Assembly (NCBI RefSeq): GCF_000246855.1
Contig: NC_016609.1
Span: 7,948,744-8,012,743, forward strand
Source of the DNA: Niastella koreensis GR20-10
GTDB lineage: Bacteria; Bacteroidota; Bacteroidia; Chitinophagales; Chitinophagaceae
DNA: 64,000 nt
Reading direction: 5' to 3'
Shown: piece by piece, positions 1 to 9,355 of the stretch
Layout of the letters: each line of letters starts with the position of its first letter
How positions within the stretch are numbered: the first letter of the stretch is position 1
Position numbers and translations under genes: made by a program
Notes under the pieces: model-generated
Told to the model about the DNA's origin: nothing
What the model saw: only the letters and a program-made list of their open reading frames with translations
The model's database searches: none

Positions 1-1
1 G

Positions 2-1261
2 TATGCTATTGAATCAGATTATGGCGGTGTAAAGGGTTTTAAAGAACTCATCAATGCTGCCCATGAATTGGGGATTGCCATTATTCTGGATGTGGTGTAT
101 AACCATTTTGGGCCTTCAGACCTTGACCTGTGGCAATTTGATGGCTGGAGCGAGAATGGAGCAGGTGGGATCTACTTCTACCAGGACTGGCGGGCTGAAA
201 CGCCCTGGGGCCATACCCGGCCCGATTATGGGCGCCCCGAAGTCAGGCAGTACCTGCGCGACAATGCCCTGATGTGGCTGGAAGATTATCATATAGACGG
301 CCTGCGTACCGATGCGCTGCTTTTTGTGCGGAATGCCCAGGGTAAAAATTTACCTGAAGCCGATCTTCCCGAAGGATGGACGTTAATGAAATGGATAAAT
401 GAAGAAGTGAAAAAACGTTTTCCCTGGAAGATCACCATTGCCGAAGACCTGCAGGACAATGAATGGATCACTAAAGGAACGGAAGATAACGGGGAAGGGT
501 TCAATACCCAATGGGACCCTGCTTTTACCTTCAGCGTGCGGGATGTTTTGAAGGTACCTGAAGATGAGCACCGCGACCTGGACAAGATACAATTTGCCAT
601 TAACCATAATTTTAATGGCGATGCCTTTCAACGGGTGATCTATACAGAATCGCACGATGATGTGGCCAATGGTAAAACGCGGGTACCGGAAGAAATAACA
701 CCGGGCGATGCGCAGAGCTGGTTTGCCAAAAAGCGATCGGTGCTGGGGGCTGTGCTGGTTTTTACGGCGGCCGGCATACCCATGATTTTCCAGGGTCAGG
801 AATTTGTGGAAGGCGGCTGGTTTGATGACACCAGGCCTCTTGACTGGTCGAAGTTCAGCGACTTTAAAGGTATTGCCCGCCTGTACCGCGATTGTATAAG
901 TTTACGGCGCAATATGGAAGGGCTCACCAAAGGACTATCGGGCCAGCATACACGCATCATACATGTAAACAATGAAGATAAAGTAATAGCCTTTCACCGC
1001 TGGTACGAGGGCGGACCAAAAGACAGTACCATTGTTGTTTTGAACTTTATGAATAAGGAGCATAAGGACTATGTGATTGGCGTACCGGAAGAAGGGGTAT
1101 GGAAAGTACGGTTCAACAGTGACTGGAAAGGGTATGATGAATCGTTTACTGATGCGGCTGTGTTTGATGTGGAAACGTTTACAAGCAGCAAAGATGAACA
1201 GGAGTTCAGTATATCCTTAAACATGGGACCTTATAATGCATTGATCCTTTCAAGGGATTAA
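2..1261 (+). CDS. GH13 alpha-amylase family enzyme, 5' end cut by window
   Basis: Alpha-glucan-active glycoside hydrolase of family 13; the reading frame is open from base 2, so the N-terminus lies outside the window. All four GH13 signature regions are visible: DVVYNH (region I), GLRTDAL with the nucleophile Asp (region II, about base 300), IAED with the acid/base Glu (region III, about base 440) and ESHDD (region IV, about base 650). A C-terminal beta domain follows. The spacing and the FGPSDL and TPWG segments resemble branching-enzyme or trehalohydrolase-like (GlgB/TreZ) proteins rather than a simple alpha-amylase, but the missing N-terminal domain would decide this. No signal peptide can be judged. 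The family call is secure; the exact substrate is not. Confidence 0.88.
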   Translation, partial: YAIESDYGGVKGFKELINAAHELGIAIILDVVYNHFGPSDLDLWQFDGWSENGAGGIYFYQDWRAETPWGHTRPDYGRPEVRQYLRDNALMWLEDYHIDGLRTDALLFVRNAQGKNLPEADLPEGWTLMKWINEEVKKRFPWKITIAEDLQDNEWITKGTEDNGEGFNTQWDPAFTFSVRDVLKVPEDEHRDLDKIQFAINHNFNGDAFQRVIYTESHDDVANGKTRVPEEITPGDAQSWFAKKRSVLGAVLVFTAAGIPMIFQGQEFVEGGWFDDTRPLDWSKFSDFKGIARLYRDCISLRRNMEGLTKGLSGQHTRIIHVNNEDKVIAFHRWYEGGPKDSTIVVLNFMNKEHKDYVIGVPEEGVWKVRFNSDWKGYDESFTDAAVFDVETFTSSKDEQEFSISLNMGPYNALILSRD

Positions 1262-1628
1262 ATAAAAGAGGGCCGGATAGACATCCAGCCCCGTATTAAT
1301 CCAATATCCTATGAAAAACCAATTGAATTTAATATCAAAATTTCATATAACCTATGACCATCATCATCGAAAACAGAAGTTTATCTATTTATTGATTAAC
1401 GCTAAGTTTTTTGAAGTAATGCAGCGAATGAAATACTACGTAATAAGTTTAGAGAAAGATAAAGGCCCCGAAGAATCGGGGCCTCGTGTTAATCCAATAT
1501 CCTATGAAAAACCTTAATGAAAATAGAATGAATTGTACAGCTTTTTGATGACGGCCATCATTATGTTTTTATGATTGTGGCAATGCTTTTTAAAAGCAAT
1601 ACTATATGCGAAAACAGGAATACCGGTA
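1262..1628. other. Intergenic region with duplicated motif, no convincing gene
   Basis: 367 bases between the GH13 gene and the convergent GLPGLI gene. It holds two copies of a 29-base motif, each just after a G/C-rich hairpin. A 68-codon frame at 1311-1517 starts inside copy 1 but has no recognisable family, low-complexity composition and no promoter, so I do not call it a gene. No T-rich intrinsic terminator is evident. Confidence 0.6.
1292..1513 (+). repeat. Two direct copies of a 29-base hairpin-linked motif
   Basis: Copies lie at 1292-1320 and 1485-1513 and share TTAATCCAATATCCTATG followed by AAAAACC, with one mismatch near the left end. Copy 2 directly follows a perfect 7-bp hairpin (1464-1470 with 1477-1483, GGCCCCG/CGGGGCC). 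Copy 1 follows a similar stem with one mismatch (from about 1270). Each copy ends in ATG AAA AAC, which could start a very short peptide; copy 2 would encode only 14 residues. Function unknown. Confidence 0.7.
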
Positions 1629-2423
1629 TTAGTTCATATGTATGGTGTTTCTTCCGCCACTACGTTGCATTTCCTGCATTGTTTTATCCCGTTCTTTAGA
1701 AAATTCCTCAGCCGTTACCTTTTTACCTTTTTTAGGCTCTTTAATGGCAGCCATATCAACTTTGGGCGATACTTCCACCGCTTTATAGGTGGTGTTACCG
1801 TTAACATCGATCTGTAAAATTAATCCCGGTAGCTGGCCTTCAAAGTCGGGGCCGGCCGAAACGGGAATAGCCGGCGTAAACCAGGCAACTATGTTGCTGG
1901 TATCCGGTACCTCTTTCCGGTTCATAACACCGTTTTCCATGGAGATCATGTTGCGTTTGCCTGACCGCATGGTAGTTGCCTGCTGGCATGCATACCCCAG
2001 GATGTTTTTAGTTTCACCGGTAAGCTTCCAGTTCAATTTGCGAACACTATCGGAAACCAGGTATTGTTTGGCGGCAAACTCCTTTTGTTCAACCTTACGG
2101 CTTTCGGTAAAATTGAGCCAGGTGATGTCATCGTCACCCATCCCAACGTGAAACCGGATGCCGTTATCGTTGCCGAATTCGGGTGGTGTATTATCTTCCA
2201 GGGACCGGCGCAGCATCTGGTTGTTACCGAACAGTACCTCCAGCTTTATTACATGTGTACGCTCCTGCGGGGGTGGGGCCATTTCCATCCCGGGCCCGCC
2301 GCCAGCTACATCGGTGCGGAGCATCATTTTGCGGGTAAAGTCATACACTACCCGGCCGCTTTGCTGCTGTGCCCATGCGTGCCCGCAGATCAATAAACCT
2401 GTTATCAAGTATATCGCTTTCAT
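1629..2423 (-). CDS. GLPGLI family secreted protein
   Basis: Predicted exported protein of about 264 residues belonging to the Bacteroidota GLPGLI family, whose function is unknown. The naming motif appears as QLPGLILQID in the C-terminal half. The N-terminus is a classic signal peptide (MKAIYLITGLLICGHAWAQ) with cleavage expected after AWA. I chose the Met at 2423; another Met two codons upstream (2429) is equally possible. A -7 box (TAGTTTTG on the minus strand, 2449-2442) is close upstream. Family members often occur beside TonB-dependent receptors or other exported proteins; here it is transcribed divergently from a histidine kinase. The C-terminus is basic (KKGKKVTAEEF). Confidence 0.85.
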   Translation of the reverse strand: MKAIYLITGLLICGHAWAQQQSGRVVYDFTRKMMLRTDVAGGGPGMEMAPPPQERTHVIKLEVLFGNNQMLRRSLEDNTPPEFGNDNGIRFHVGMGDDDITWLNFTESRKVEQKEFAAKQYLVSDSVRKLNWKLTGETKNILGYACQQATTMRSGKRNMISMENGVMNRKEVPDTSNIVAWFTPAIPVSAGPDFEGQLPGLILQIDVNGNTTYKAVEVSPKVDMAAIKEPKKGKKVTAEEFSKERDKTMQEMQRSGGRNTIHMN

Positions 2424-2441
2424 ATTCATTATTATTTGTTT

Positions 2442-2449
2442 CAAAACTA
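2442..2449 (-). promoter_or_regulatory. -7 promoter box for the GLPGLI gene
   Basis: TAGTTTTG on the minus strand matches the Bacteroidota TAnnTTTG box and lies 13-19 bases before the possible starts. No good -33 TTG is seen at the usual spacing. Confidence 0.45.
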
Positions 2450-2535
2450 TTGCAGGGGCCAACGGTAACAGGTTAATGCACCTTTGATTAATGTTAATTA
2501 AGGTTAATGGTATTAACCGGCCAACATTATTCGGC

Positions 2536-2543
2536 TACTTTTG
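2536..2543 (+). promoter_or_regulatory. -7 promoter box for the histidine kinase gene
   Basis: TACTTTTG fits TAnnTTTG exactly. The expected transcription start (4-6 bases downstream) falls at about 2548, only a few bases before the ATG at 2551, which points to a leaderless or nearly leaderless mRNA and supports that start codon. Confidence 0.5.
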
Positions 2544-2550
2544 TAAGGTT

Positions 2551-3990
2551 ATGCATGGGCGCCGCTTGTATTTACCGGTTATTCTAATGTTGCTGGCTAT
2601 AATAGCTGTAGCAACCTTCCAGGTTTACTGGCTTGCCAAAAATTTCAGGGAAGAAAAGCATGACCTGTCTTTCAGGGCCCATGTATTATTTCGCGAAGCC
2701 ATCCAGCGCATCAGGGCCGAAAAGCTAAAGCTGGATACCAATGGTGATGTTCATTTCAGAAAGATACGTTACGGTGCGGTAGGCATGATTGACGCGCTGC
2801 ACGAGAAGGTGTTGGATACCCTGGGCCACCAACAGTTCCGCGTATTGCTGAGCAAGAAAGATCCGGGTCACCTGCCGCGCCCCGGCCAGCCGCCAATTGC
2901 CAACGAAGAAATTGAAATATTTAAAGATGGACCGGCTCCGGGGATGGTGCGGGTATTAAGCCGCGTGGATTCCCTGCAGGATAGCATCAGCATAAAGGAG
3001 CTTTCGGCTAAATATGCGCAATTATTAAAAAAGGAAAAGATCCTGGTTTCCTTTTCAATAACCAGTAAGAAAATTTTGCCGGCTAAAGACAGCCTGTTGG
3101 CGCTTCCAACCTTTGACCGGGATAATGAAATGACGGTTGGGTTTAATCATCCTGTAACCTACAGGATGTCTATTGCAAACACCAACCCGGTTGTGTTACA
3201 GAAAATGTGGCCGCAGTTTTTATTTTCGCTGATGTTGGTGGGACTTACCGCTTTGTCTTTCTTTTTATTGTTGCGCAGTTTAATTCAGCAACGCAAGCTA
3301 ACAAAGATCAAGAACGACTTTATCAGCAATATTACTCATGAGCTGAAAACGCCTATTGCAACAGTGAGTGTGGCCATTGAAGCCTTACGGAATTTTGACG
3401 CCCTGCACGATCCGGAGCGTACCAGGGAATACCTGGCCATTTCGAGCAACGAATTGCAACGGTTATCGTTCCTGGTTGATAAGGTGCTGAAATTATCAAT
3501 GTTTGAAAAACACCAGGTGGAGCTGAAAGAAGAAGCCGTTGACCTGGCTGTGCTGGTGAAGGAGGTGGTAGGTTCCATGAAGCTGCAATTTGAAAAATAC
3601 CGCGCCCAGATCAATGTACAATTACAGGGTTACCGGTTTGGCATTACTGCAGACAGGTTGCATATAACCAGCGTGTTGTTTAATTTACTGGATAATGCCT
3701 TAAAGTATAGCAAGGAAAATCCTTCCATTCATATTGAACTAAAAGACGAGGCGGAACAGATCTTTTTACTGGTAACCGATAATGGCATCGGCATTCCGGT
3801 AGAATACCATAAAAAGATCTTCGATAAGTTTTTCCGGGTCCCATCGGGCGACACCCACAATGTAAAAGGGTATGGATTGGGATTGAGTTATGTGTCGTAT
3901 GTTATTCAGCGGCATGATGGCTCCATTGAAGTAGAAAGCCAGCCCGGAATTGGAAGCCGTTTTATTATAAAACTACCTGCAGCCACATGA
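2551..3990 (+). CDS. Sensor histidine kinase
   Basis: Membrane sensor kinase of 479 residues. Transmembrane segments lie at about residues 6-28 and 221-243, bracketing an extracytoplasmic domain of about 190 residues with no family I recognise. The cytoplasmic part has a HisKA domain with the phospho-acceptor His263 (NITHELKTP), then HATPase_c with N box (LLDNALKYS), G1 (DNGIGIP), F box (KIFDKFFRV) and G2 (GYGLGLS). There is no HAMP domain. The gene shares the ATGA overlap at 3987-3990 with the downstream response regulator, so the two are translationally coupled and almost certainly cognate partners. An upstream in-frame start at 2491 was rejected because it precedes the -7 box. Confidence 0.93.
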   Translation: MHGRRLYLPVILMLLAIIAVATFQVYWLAKNFREEKHDLSFRAHVLFREAIQRIRAEKLKLDTNGDVHFRKIRYGAVGMIDALHEKVLDTLGHQQFRVLLSKKDPGHLPRPGQPPIANEEIEIFKDGPAPGMVRVLSRVDSLQDSISIKELSAKYAQLLKKEKILVSFSITSKKILPAKDSLLALPTFDRDNEMTVGFNHPVTYRMSIANTNPVVLQKMWPQFLFSLMLVGLTALSFFLLLRSLIQQRKLTKIKNDFISNITHELKTPIATVSVAIEALRNFDALHDPERTREYLAISSNELQRLSFLVDKVLKLSMFEKHQVELKEEAVDLAVLVKEVVGSMKLQFEKYRAQINVQLQGYRFGITADRLHITSVLFNLLDNALKYSKENPSIHIELKDEAEQIFLLVTDNGIGIPVEYHKKIFDKFFRVPSGDTHNVKGYGLGLSYVSYVIQRHDGSIEVESQPGIGSRFIIKLPAAT

Positions 3991-4679
3991 GCAAGACCAA
4001 AATACTTTACGCAGAAGATGAATTGTTCCTGGGCAAAATTGTAAAAGAAAGCCTGGAAAGCCGTCAGTTTGAAGTGGTGATGGAAAGCGATGGCACCAAC
4101 GTACTCGCCGTTTTCCGGGAAATGAAGCCTGATGTTTGTGTGTTGGATGTAATGCTGCCCAATAAAGACGGTTTTAGCATTGCCGGTGAAATACGCGAAA
4201 TAAATGGCCGTGTGCCCATCATCTTCCTCACTGCCAAAACACAAACCAACGACCTGGTAAAAGGATTCTCCATTGGTGGTAACGATTACATCCGTAAGCC
4301 ATTCAGCATGGAAGAATTAATTGTGCGAATTGAAAATGCGTTGCGTTTTAAAGAACCGGGCGCCAAAGCCATTAATGGAAAAGATAGCCTGCAAATTGGT
4401 AACTACAACTTTAATGTTGTCCGGCAGTTGCTGACAGGGTATAACGAAGAACGGAAGCTATCGTTCCGGGAAAGTGAGCTGTTGAAATTGTTATACGAAA
4501 ACCGCGACAAGATCATTGACCGCAAAGACATTTTAAACCTGCTGTGGGGCAATGACTCATTTTTCAACTCCCGCAACCTGGATGTATACATCACCAAATT
4601 GCGCAGTTATCTTAAAGAAGATGAGTTGCTGGAAATAATTACCATCAAGGGAGTAGGCTACCGCTTTGTTGCCAGCTGA
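3987..4679 (+). CDS. OmpR/PhoB-type response regulator
   Basis: DNA-binding response regulator of 230 residues, partner of the overlapping histidine kinase. The receiver domain (about 4-118) has the acidic pair ED at 10-11, phospho-acceptor Asp54 (VCVLDVMLP), conserved Thr (FLTAKT) and Lys in IRKPF. The C-terminal winged helix (about 135-228) ends in the usual GVGYRF motif of the OmpR family. In many Bacteroidota such pairs control nearby envelope genes; the divergent GLPGLI gene is the obvious candidate here, but this is only inferred from position. Confidence 0.95.
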   Translation: MSKTKILYAEDELFLGKIVKESLESRQFEVVMESDGTNVLAVFREMKPDVCVLDVMLPNKDGFSIAGEIREINGRVPIIFLTAKTQTNDLVKGFSIGGNDYIRKPFSMEELIVRIENALRFKEPGAKAINGKDSLQIGNYNFNVVRQLLTGYNEERKLSFRESELLKLLYENRDKIIDRKDILNLLWGNDSFFNSRNLDVYITKLRSYLKEDELLEIITIKGVGYRFVAS

Positions 4680-4680
4680 G

Positions 4681-4974
4681 TTAACCGATCCTGATCGTTC
4701 TGATGGGTTCCTGTTTTTGTGGCTTACCCACCCTGTTAAGGAACCACATAATAGTGAAGCTGGGAATAAAATCGGTACCGGGTAAGATTTCTTCAATAAA
4801 GTTGAACATACCACCCATAGCACCCTTCCAGCCGCCGAAGGTTATAAAGAAAATGATACCGGAGATGGGCGCCCAAATGATATCGCCAAACTCACCCAGT
4901 CCGGGTATGAGATAGGTGGCACAACCAATGAGGTCCATCAACACACAAAACACCAAAGAGGGTTGTTTCTTCAT
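4681..4974 (-). CDS. Small conserved membrane protein, function unknown
   Basis: 97-residue protein whose stop lies one base from the stop of the convergent response regulator. Two or three hydrophobic segments are visible (about 6-25, 32-50 and a shorter one near 70-80), with a Gly/Pro-rich loop (IPGLGEFGDIIWAP) between them. The C-terminal tail is charged (KPQKQEPIRTIRIG). I recognise it only as a type of small membrane protein common in Bacteroidota. Compact size, clean start and lack of a competing frame support a real gene. Confidence 0.65.
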   Translation of the reverse strand: MKKQPSLVFCVLMDLIGCATYLIPGLGEFGDIIWAPISGIIFFITFGGWKGAMGGMFNFIEEILPGTDFIPSFTIMWFLNRVGKPQKQEPIRTIRIG

Positions 4975-5066
4975 TTCCTGAATTTAATGATTATAAGACA
5001 AATTATAGGTCGGTGGAGTTGTAAAAAAGTTACGGCCGGGCTGTTAAACTTTAGCCAACGGCGTTG

Positions 5067-8000
5067 CTACACCAATAACATCCTCTTTTTCAATACTGAT
5101 TCTATTTCTTCCAGTTTGAAAGGTTTTGAAATATAATCGTTCATGCCGGCCTCGATACATTTTTCCTTATCGCCCTGCATGGCATCGGCGGTGAGCGCGA
5201 TCACGGGAATTAGACTGTAAGGTTGTGGCAGCTGGCGAATGAGGCGGGTAGTGCTGAAGCCATCCATTTCGGGCATATTCACGTCCATAAAGATCAGCTG
5301 GGGATCCTGTTGTTGCAATAGTTCGAGCGCCTGTTTGCCATTGGTGGCTTTTATTACTGCAAATCCCATTTTGCCCAATACTTCTGTTATCAACAGCATA
5401 TTGATGGGTTCATCTTCCACTACCATAATGGTGGCCGCATCGGTAATTTTTTCAATAACGGGGATGGTGCTTATTTTTTCCGGTTGTTGTTTTCCGGTAG
5501 TGAACATAGCTGAAAGCGTAGCGTATAACTCGTATAGTTTTACGGGTTTTGACAGGAAACCATGAATGCCCAGTTTTTCGGCCTGTCGCTGGAACATATT
5601 TTTCTCCAGCGACGACAGCATCATAATAACCGGGGGCGTATACCCTTGTGATGACCTGCGCATTTCCTGCACCAGTTGCATACCATCCATTTCGGGCATA
5701 TGGTGGTCGGTTATAATAAGGTCGAGCGGCTCGCTGTTCTGGTGAATGCGATTCAGGATAGCAAGGGCTTCGCGGCCGTTGTGGGCGGTTTCACAGGCAA
5801 TGCTGAAGTAGCGGAATATTTCCTGCATCAGCCAGCGGTTGCTGGCATTGTCATCGACCACCAGCACTTTGGTTAAAGGCGGCCGGTAGGCGCCGGTTAT
5901 CTGCGGTTCGATGTTTACAATTTCAAGCGGCAGCTTGAGGGTAAATGTACTGCCACGATTGGTTTCGCTTTCCACCTGCAGGCTGCCATCCATTAATTCG
6001 GCCAGGCTTTTTGAAATGGTAAGTCCCAAACCGGTTCCCCCATATTTACGCGTTGTAGACGAATCTGCCTGCGTAAAGCTGTCGAATATTTTAACCAGTT
6101 TTTCTTTGGGAATGCCAATACCAGTATCGCGTACTGAGAGGTCGATGTCGATAAACTTTTTACCGTCTTTTACATACATGTTGCCGGCTTTCTTCAGCGA
6201 CACAAAGATTTCACCCTTTTGGGTGAACTTTATGGCATTGCCCAACAGGTTTACAAACACCTGGCGAATGCGGACCGGGTCGCCGCTAACGCGCGAAGGC
6301 AACAGCGGATCGATGTGACAAACCATTTCGAGCCTCTTTTCAAAAGCTTTTACTGATAGAATGTCTATTGCTTCTTCAACCAGTTCATCAATTCTGAAAG
6401 AGGTGTTATCTATCTGCAGTTTACCTGCTTCCAGTTTGGAGAAGTCGAGAATATCGTTGATGATATCCAGCAGCCCGTATGCCGATTTCTTTACATTTTC
6501 CAGGTAATCGCGTTGCGAGTGTTGTAAGTTGGTCGTAAGCACCAGGTCGGTAAAACCAATAATGCCATTCATAGGCGTTCGCAACTCATGGCTCATGTTG
6601 GCCATGAATTCACTTTTAGCCTGGTTGGCCGATTCGGCCATATCTTTTGCCTGCACCAGCTCCTGCTCCATTTGTTTACGCTCAATAGCGGCAGCCAGCG
6701 TGGCGGCAAAGGATTGTAGAATGCTGAATTCGGTGATGGTCCAGTCGCGTTCCTGGTTTCTGTCGCCAAAGCTTACAAAGCCCCAGAAATAGTTCATGGT
6801 AAAAACAGGCAGTACTGCCGTGGTTTTAATACCGCGTTTTTCATAAAACTCCTTCAGCTCAGGGTCTTTAATATTTTTAACATGGCTGCAGAAGATCTCT
6901 TCCCGGATGAGGGATTGGAAAAGCAGTGTATTGCTGCTCAGTTCGGCATTCTGGCATCCGGGTGGCCGGTAGATCAACTCATCGGTAGTGCTTTCCCATT
7001 GCCACAACCGGCTGGTATACCATTTATCTTCGGCCAGTACATATTCATTCTTGTATACATTCAGGTTATCAACCTGCAACTTCATGCCCAGTAATTGTAT
7101 GGCTTCGCCAATAGCCTGATCGAGGTTGTTATTACTGATCAACAGGTGCGTGGCTTCGGACACTGCCTGCAGCAACTGGTCTTTACGGCGCAGGTTTTCT
7201 TCTACCTTTTTCAGTGGGGTAATGTTGTGCACAAACCCTAATACGCCCCATACATTGCCTTCCTGGTCTTTCAATGGCACTTTAACAGTGCTCATGGTAT
7301 TCAACTGACCATTTGCGTAGTTCGGTTCCTCGGGGATGTATATCACCTTGCCGCTCTTCACTACTTCATCATCATCGGCCCAAAAGCCGCGAATGCCACG
7401 GGTGGGATCGCCGGTAACGTATTCAGCCGGAAAGCCCACTTCCAGGTCGTCCTTACCAATAACATCCTCCGGCAACCTGCGCAGTGAATCGGCGCAGGAC
7501 TGGTTGATGAGCAGGAACCGGTGGGAGGGGTCTTTTATAAAGATCCAGTCGGGGGTTGAATTGATGATGGTGCGCAGCAACTCTTCCGATTGTTTTACGT
7601 CAACCAGTAGCTGCTCGCGTTCCACCTCCGCCATTTTTTGTTCGGTGACGTTACGGGAGGTGGAAATGATCTTTACCACCTGGTTATTTTCCTTCACGGG
7701 TTTTAAAATGCTTTCCAGCCAGATGTATTCATTGTTATTTTTCCGGATGCGGTAACGCAACCTGAGGTTATCGATCCTGCCTAATACGGCGCTGTTTTTT
7801 TGCAGAATGAAGGCCTGCACATCGTCCGGGTGAACAAATTCGGTGATGGAACGGCCTTCCATTTCTTCAATAAAATAACCCAGTGCTTTTTCAACCGAGG
7901 GCGAAACATACTGGAAAACGCCATCGGGACTGCTTACAGAGATGATATCTTCCGCATGTTCGGCCAGCAGGCGGAACTTTTGTTCGCTGTTTTGCAGGGC

Positions 8001-9056
8001 CTGCTCGGCAATTACTTTTTCGGTTACGTTTACCCCGATGCCCTGAATTTCTGAAGCCCCATCCTCATTTTGCAGGGCAATGAACTCCCAGTCGGTCCAT
8101 TGAAAGTTAACGGGGTTCTTCAATGATTTTTTAATCAGCAGTTTGTACACCGTACCGGGGTGAAGCCAGCACAGATCGGCCACTTCCTGGCAGCGATGCA
8201 GGTCGCGGGTATGAATGGTGGTATAAAAAGGAACTCCTAAAACCTCTTTTTCATTATAGCCGAAGGCCTGTAAAAACTGTGGATTGGCATAGGTAAAATT
8301 CCCGTTGCGGTCTATGCGCACCACGTAGTTGGTTTGCGAATTGAGGATAGACGACAAGTATTGCTTTTCGCGCAACAGGTCGTTACGGGCTGCCTGCAGG
8401 GCCGCATAGTTTTGTTTATTATGCCGTAACAGCGGATCGATAACCAGGAAAATAAGGCAGATGAGGGCCACGATGAGCGAAACGAATTTACCGGTATTGA
8501 TGGTGGAGGATTCCTCCATTTTATCGGTTACCACCCTGGTGTAGCGATCTACCACCTCATTCATCAGCGGGTAGAACTTTTTTTCGCTGTACAGGATCTG
8601 TTGTCTGTACAGGGCGCCGTTGATGGCCAGCAGCTGACTATCGGCCTGGAACACTTCCTGGGATACGGCAACAATGCCTTTAAGATGGGTTTGGGCATTG
8701 GTGAGGTCGCGGGTAATTTCCAGCAGGTCGTTGGTGACCGGTTCATCCTGGATGATCTTTATTTTGTCGCGAAGCAGCTGGTTGCCGCTGATAATGGAAT
8801 CGGTAGCGTTGCGTAATTGTTCCCGGATGGCCAATTGTTCCGGTTCGGGCAGATTTCCCCTGGTAAGCAGCATTACGTCTTTGGTAATTAACTGACATAG
8901 CGTTTGCTGCTGCCCGCTTATATTCACCAGCTTTACCATTTTCTCATTCTGTTTACTGGACAGATGAACCATGTAATAGCCGAAAAAGTTGAATAGAAGC
9001 ACAGCCGCAAGCAGCACAACAGCAATTCTTATCAGTTTACGAAAGGGACTGTTCAT
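5067..9056 (-). CDS. Hybrid sensor histidine kinase with PAS, GAF and two receiver domains
   Basis: Very large (1329 residues) membrane-bound hybrid kinase. From the N-terminus: TM1 (about 8-28); a periplasmic helical domain resembling the PilJ/type IV pilus chemotaxis N-terminal domain (NISGQQQTLCQLI); TM2 (about 194-216); three PAS domains (about 235-355, 365-485, 490-625); a GAF-like domain (about 640-790); HisKA with NMSHELRTPMNG (about 820); HATPase_c (DTGIGIP, GGTGLGLTIS); then two receiver domains with phospho-acceptor Asp in ITDHHMPEMDG (about 1115) and FMDVNMPEMDG (about 1260). There is no Hpt or DNA-binding output, so a separate phosphotransfer protein must exist elsewhere. I chose the ATG at 9056; a TTG six codons upstream is less likely. 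Monocistronic by spacing. Confidence 0.93.
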   Translation of the reverse strand: MNSPFRKLIRIAVVLLAAVLLFNFFGYYMVHLSSKQNEKMVKLVNISGQQQTLCQLITKDVMLLTRGNLPEPEQLAIREQLRNATDSIISGNQLLRDKIKIIQDEPVTNDLLEITRDLTNAQTHLKGIVAVSQEVFQADSQLLAINGALYRQQILYSEKKFYPLMNEVVDRYTRVVTDKMEESSTINTGKFVSLIVALICLIFLVIDPLLRHNKQNYAALQAARNDLLREKQYLSSILNSQTNYVVRIDRNGNFTYANPQFLQAFGYNEKEVLGVPFYTTIHTRDLHRCQEVADLCWLHPGTVYKLLIKKSLKNPVNFQWTDWEFIALQNEDGASEIQGIGVNVTEKVIAEQALQNSEQKFRLLAEHAEDIISVSSPDGVFQYVSPSVEKALGYFIEEMEGRSITEFVHPDDVQAFILQKNSAVLGRIDNLRLRYRIRKNNNEYIWLESILKPVKENNQVVKIISTSRNVTEQKMAEVEREQLLVDVKQSEELLRTIINSTPDWIFIKDPSHRFLLINQSCADSLRRLPEDVIGKDDLEVGFPAEYVTGDPTRGIRGFWADDDEVVKSGKVIYIPEEPNYANGQLNTMSTVKVPLKDQEGNVWGVLGFVHNITPLKKVEENLRRKDQLLQAVSEATHLLISNNNLDQAIGEAIQLLGMKLQVDNLNVYKNEYVLAEDKWYTSRLWQWESTTDELIYRPPGCQNAELSSNTLLFQSLIREEIFCSHVKNIKDPELKEFYEKRGIKTTAVLPVFTMNYFWGFVSFGDRNQERDWTITEFSILQSFAATLAAAIERKQMEQELVQAKDMAESANQAKSEFMANMSHELRTPMNGIIGFTDLVLTTNLQHSQRDYLENVKKSAYGLLDIINDILDFSKLEAGKLQIDNTSFRIDELVEEAIDILSVKAFEKRLEMVCHIDPLLPSRVSGDPVRIRQVFVNLLGNAIKFTQKGEIFVSLKKAGNMYVKDGKKFIDIDLSVRDTGIGIPKEKLVKIFDSFTQADSSTTRKYGGTGLGLTISKSLAELMDGSLQVESETNRGSTFTLKLPLEIVNIEPQITGAYRPPLTKVLVVDDNASNRWLMQEIFRYFSIACETAHNGREALAILNRIHQNSEPLDLIITDHHMPEMDGMQLVQEMRRSSQGYTPPVIMMLSSLEKNMFQRQAEKLGIHGFLSKPVKLYELYATLSAMFTTGKQQPEKISTIPVIEKITDAATIMVVEDEPINMLLITEVLGKMGFAVIKATNGKQALELLQQQDPQLIFMDVNMPEMDGFSTTRLIRQLPQPYSLIPVIALTADAMQGDKEKCIEAGMNDYISKPFKLEEIESVLKKRMLLV

Positions 9057-9245
9057 TGTTTTTCGAGAGTACAATACTTACCCATTATAATAACTGATTT
9101 AATACCATTTGTATTGAATATCAACCCTTATTTTTTACTGTAAATAGGGGTTTTCTATCAGTTTTTTAGGTTCCGGATGAATTTGGTAAACAGAAAAGTA
9201 AGAAAGGGTTAGGGAAAAGCAGGATGAGGGGGTAGGAATTATTTG

Positions 9246-9307
9246 CAGGTTACAAGTTACAAGGCTATTATCCTTTTAAAATTGCCTTCCCTGTAACTTG
9301 TAACCTG
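9246..9307. repeat. Inverted repeat built from GGTTACA-type units
   Basis: Left arm 9246-9265 (CAGGTTACAAGTTACAAGGC) and right arm 9284-9307 are complementary except for three extra bases (CCC) in the right arm. The units GGTTACA/AGTTACA repeat with a 7-base period. The same words form the inverted repeat at 57743-57787. The element lies between two same-strand genes; the rest of 9057-9355 shows nothing else. Confidence 0.75.
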
Positions 9308-9355
9308 AAACTGTAAGTAAATTATACTAAAACAGCACTTAAAACAGCCGCTACA

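Noticed and set aside
1311..1517. 68-codon frame after the GH13 gene
   Set aside because: No family likeness and no promoter; it runs across the two repeat copies and hairpins.
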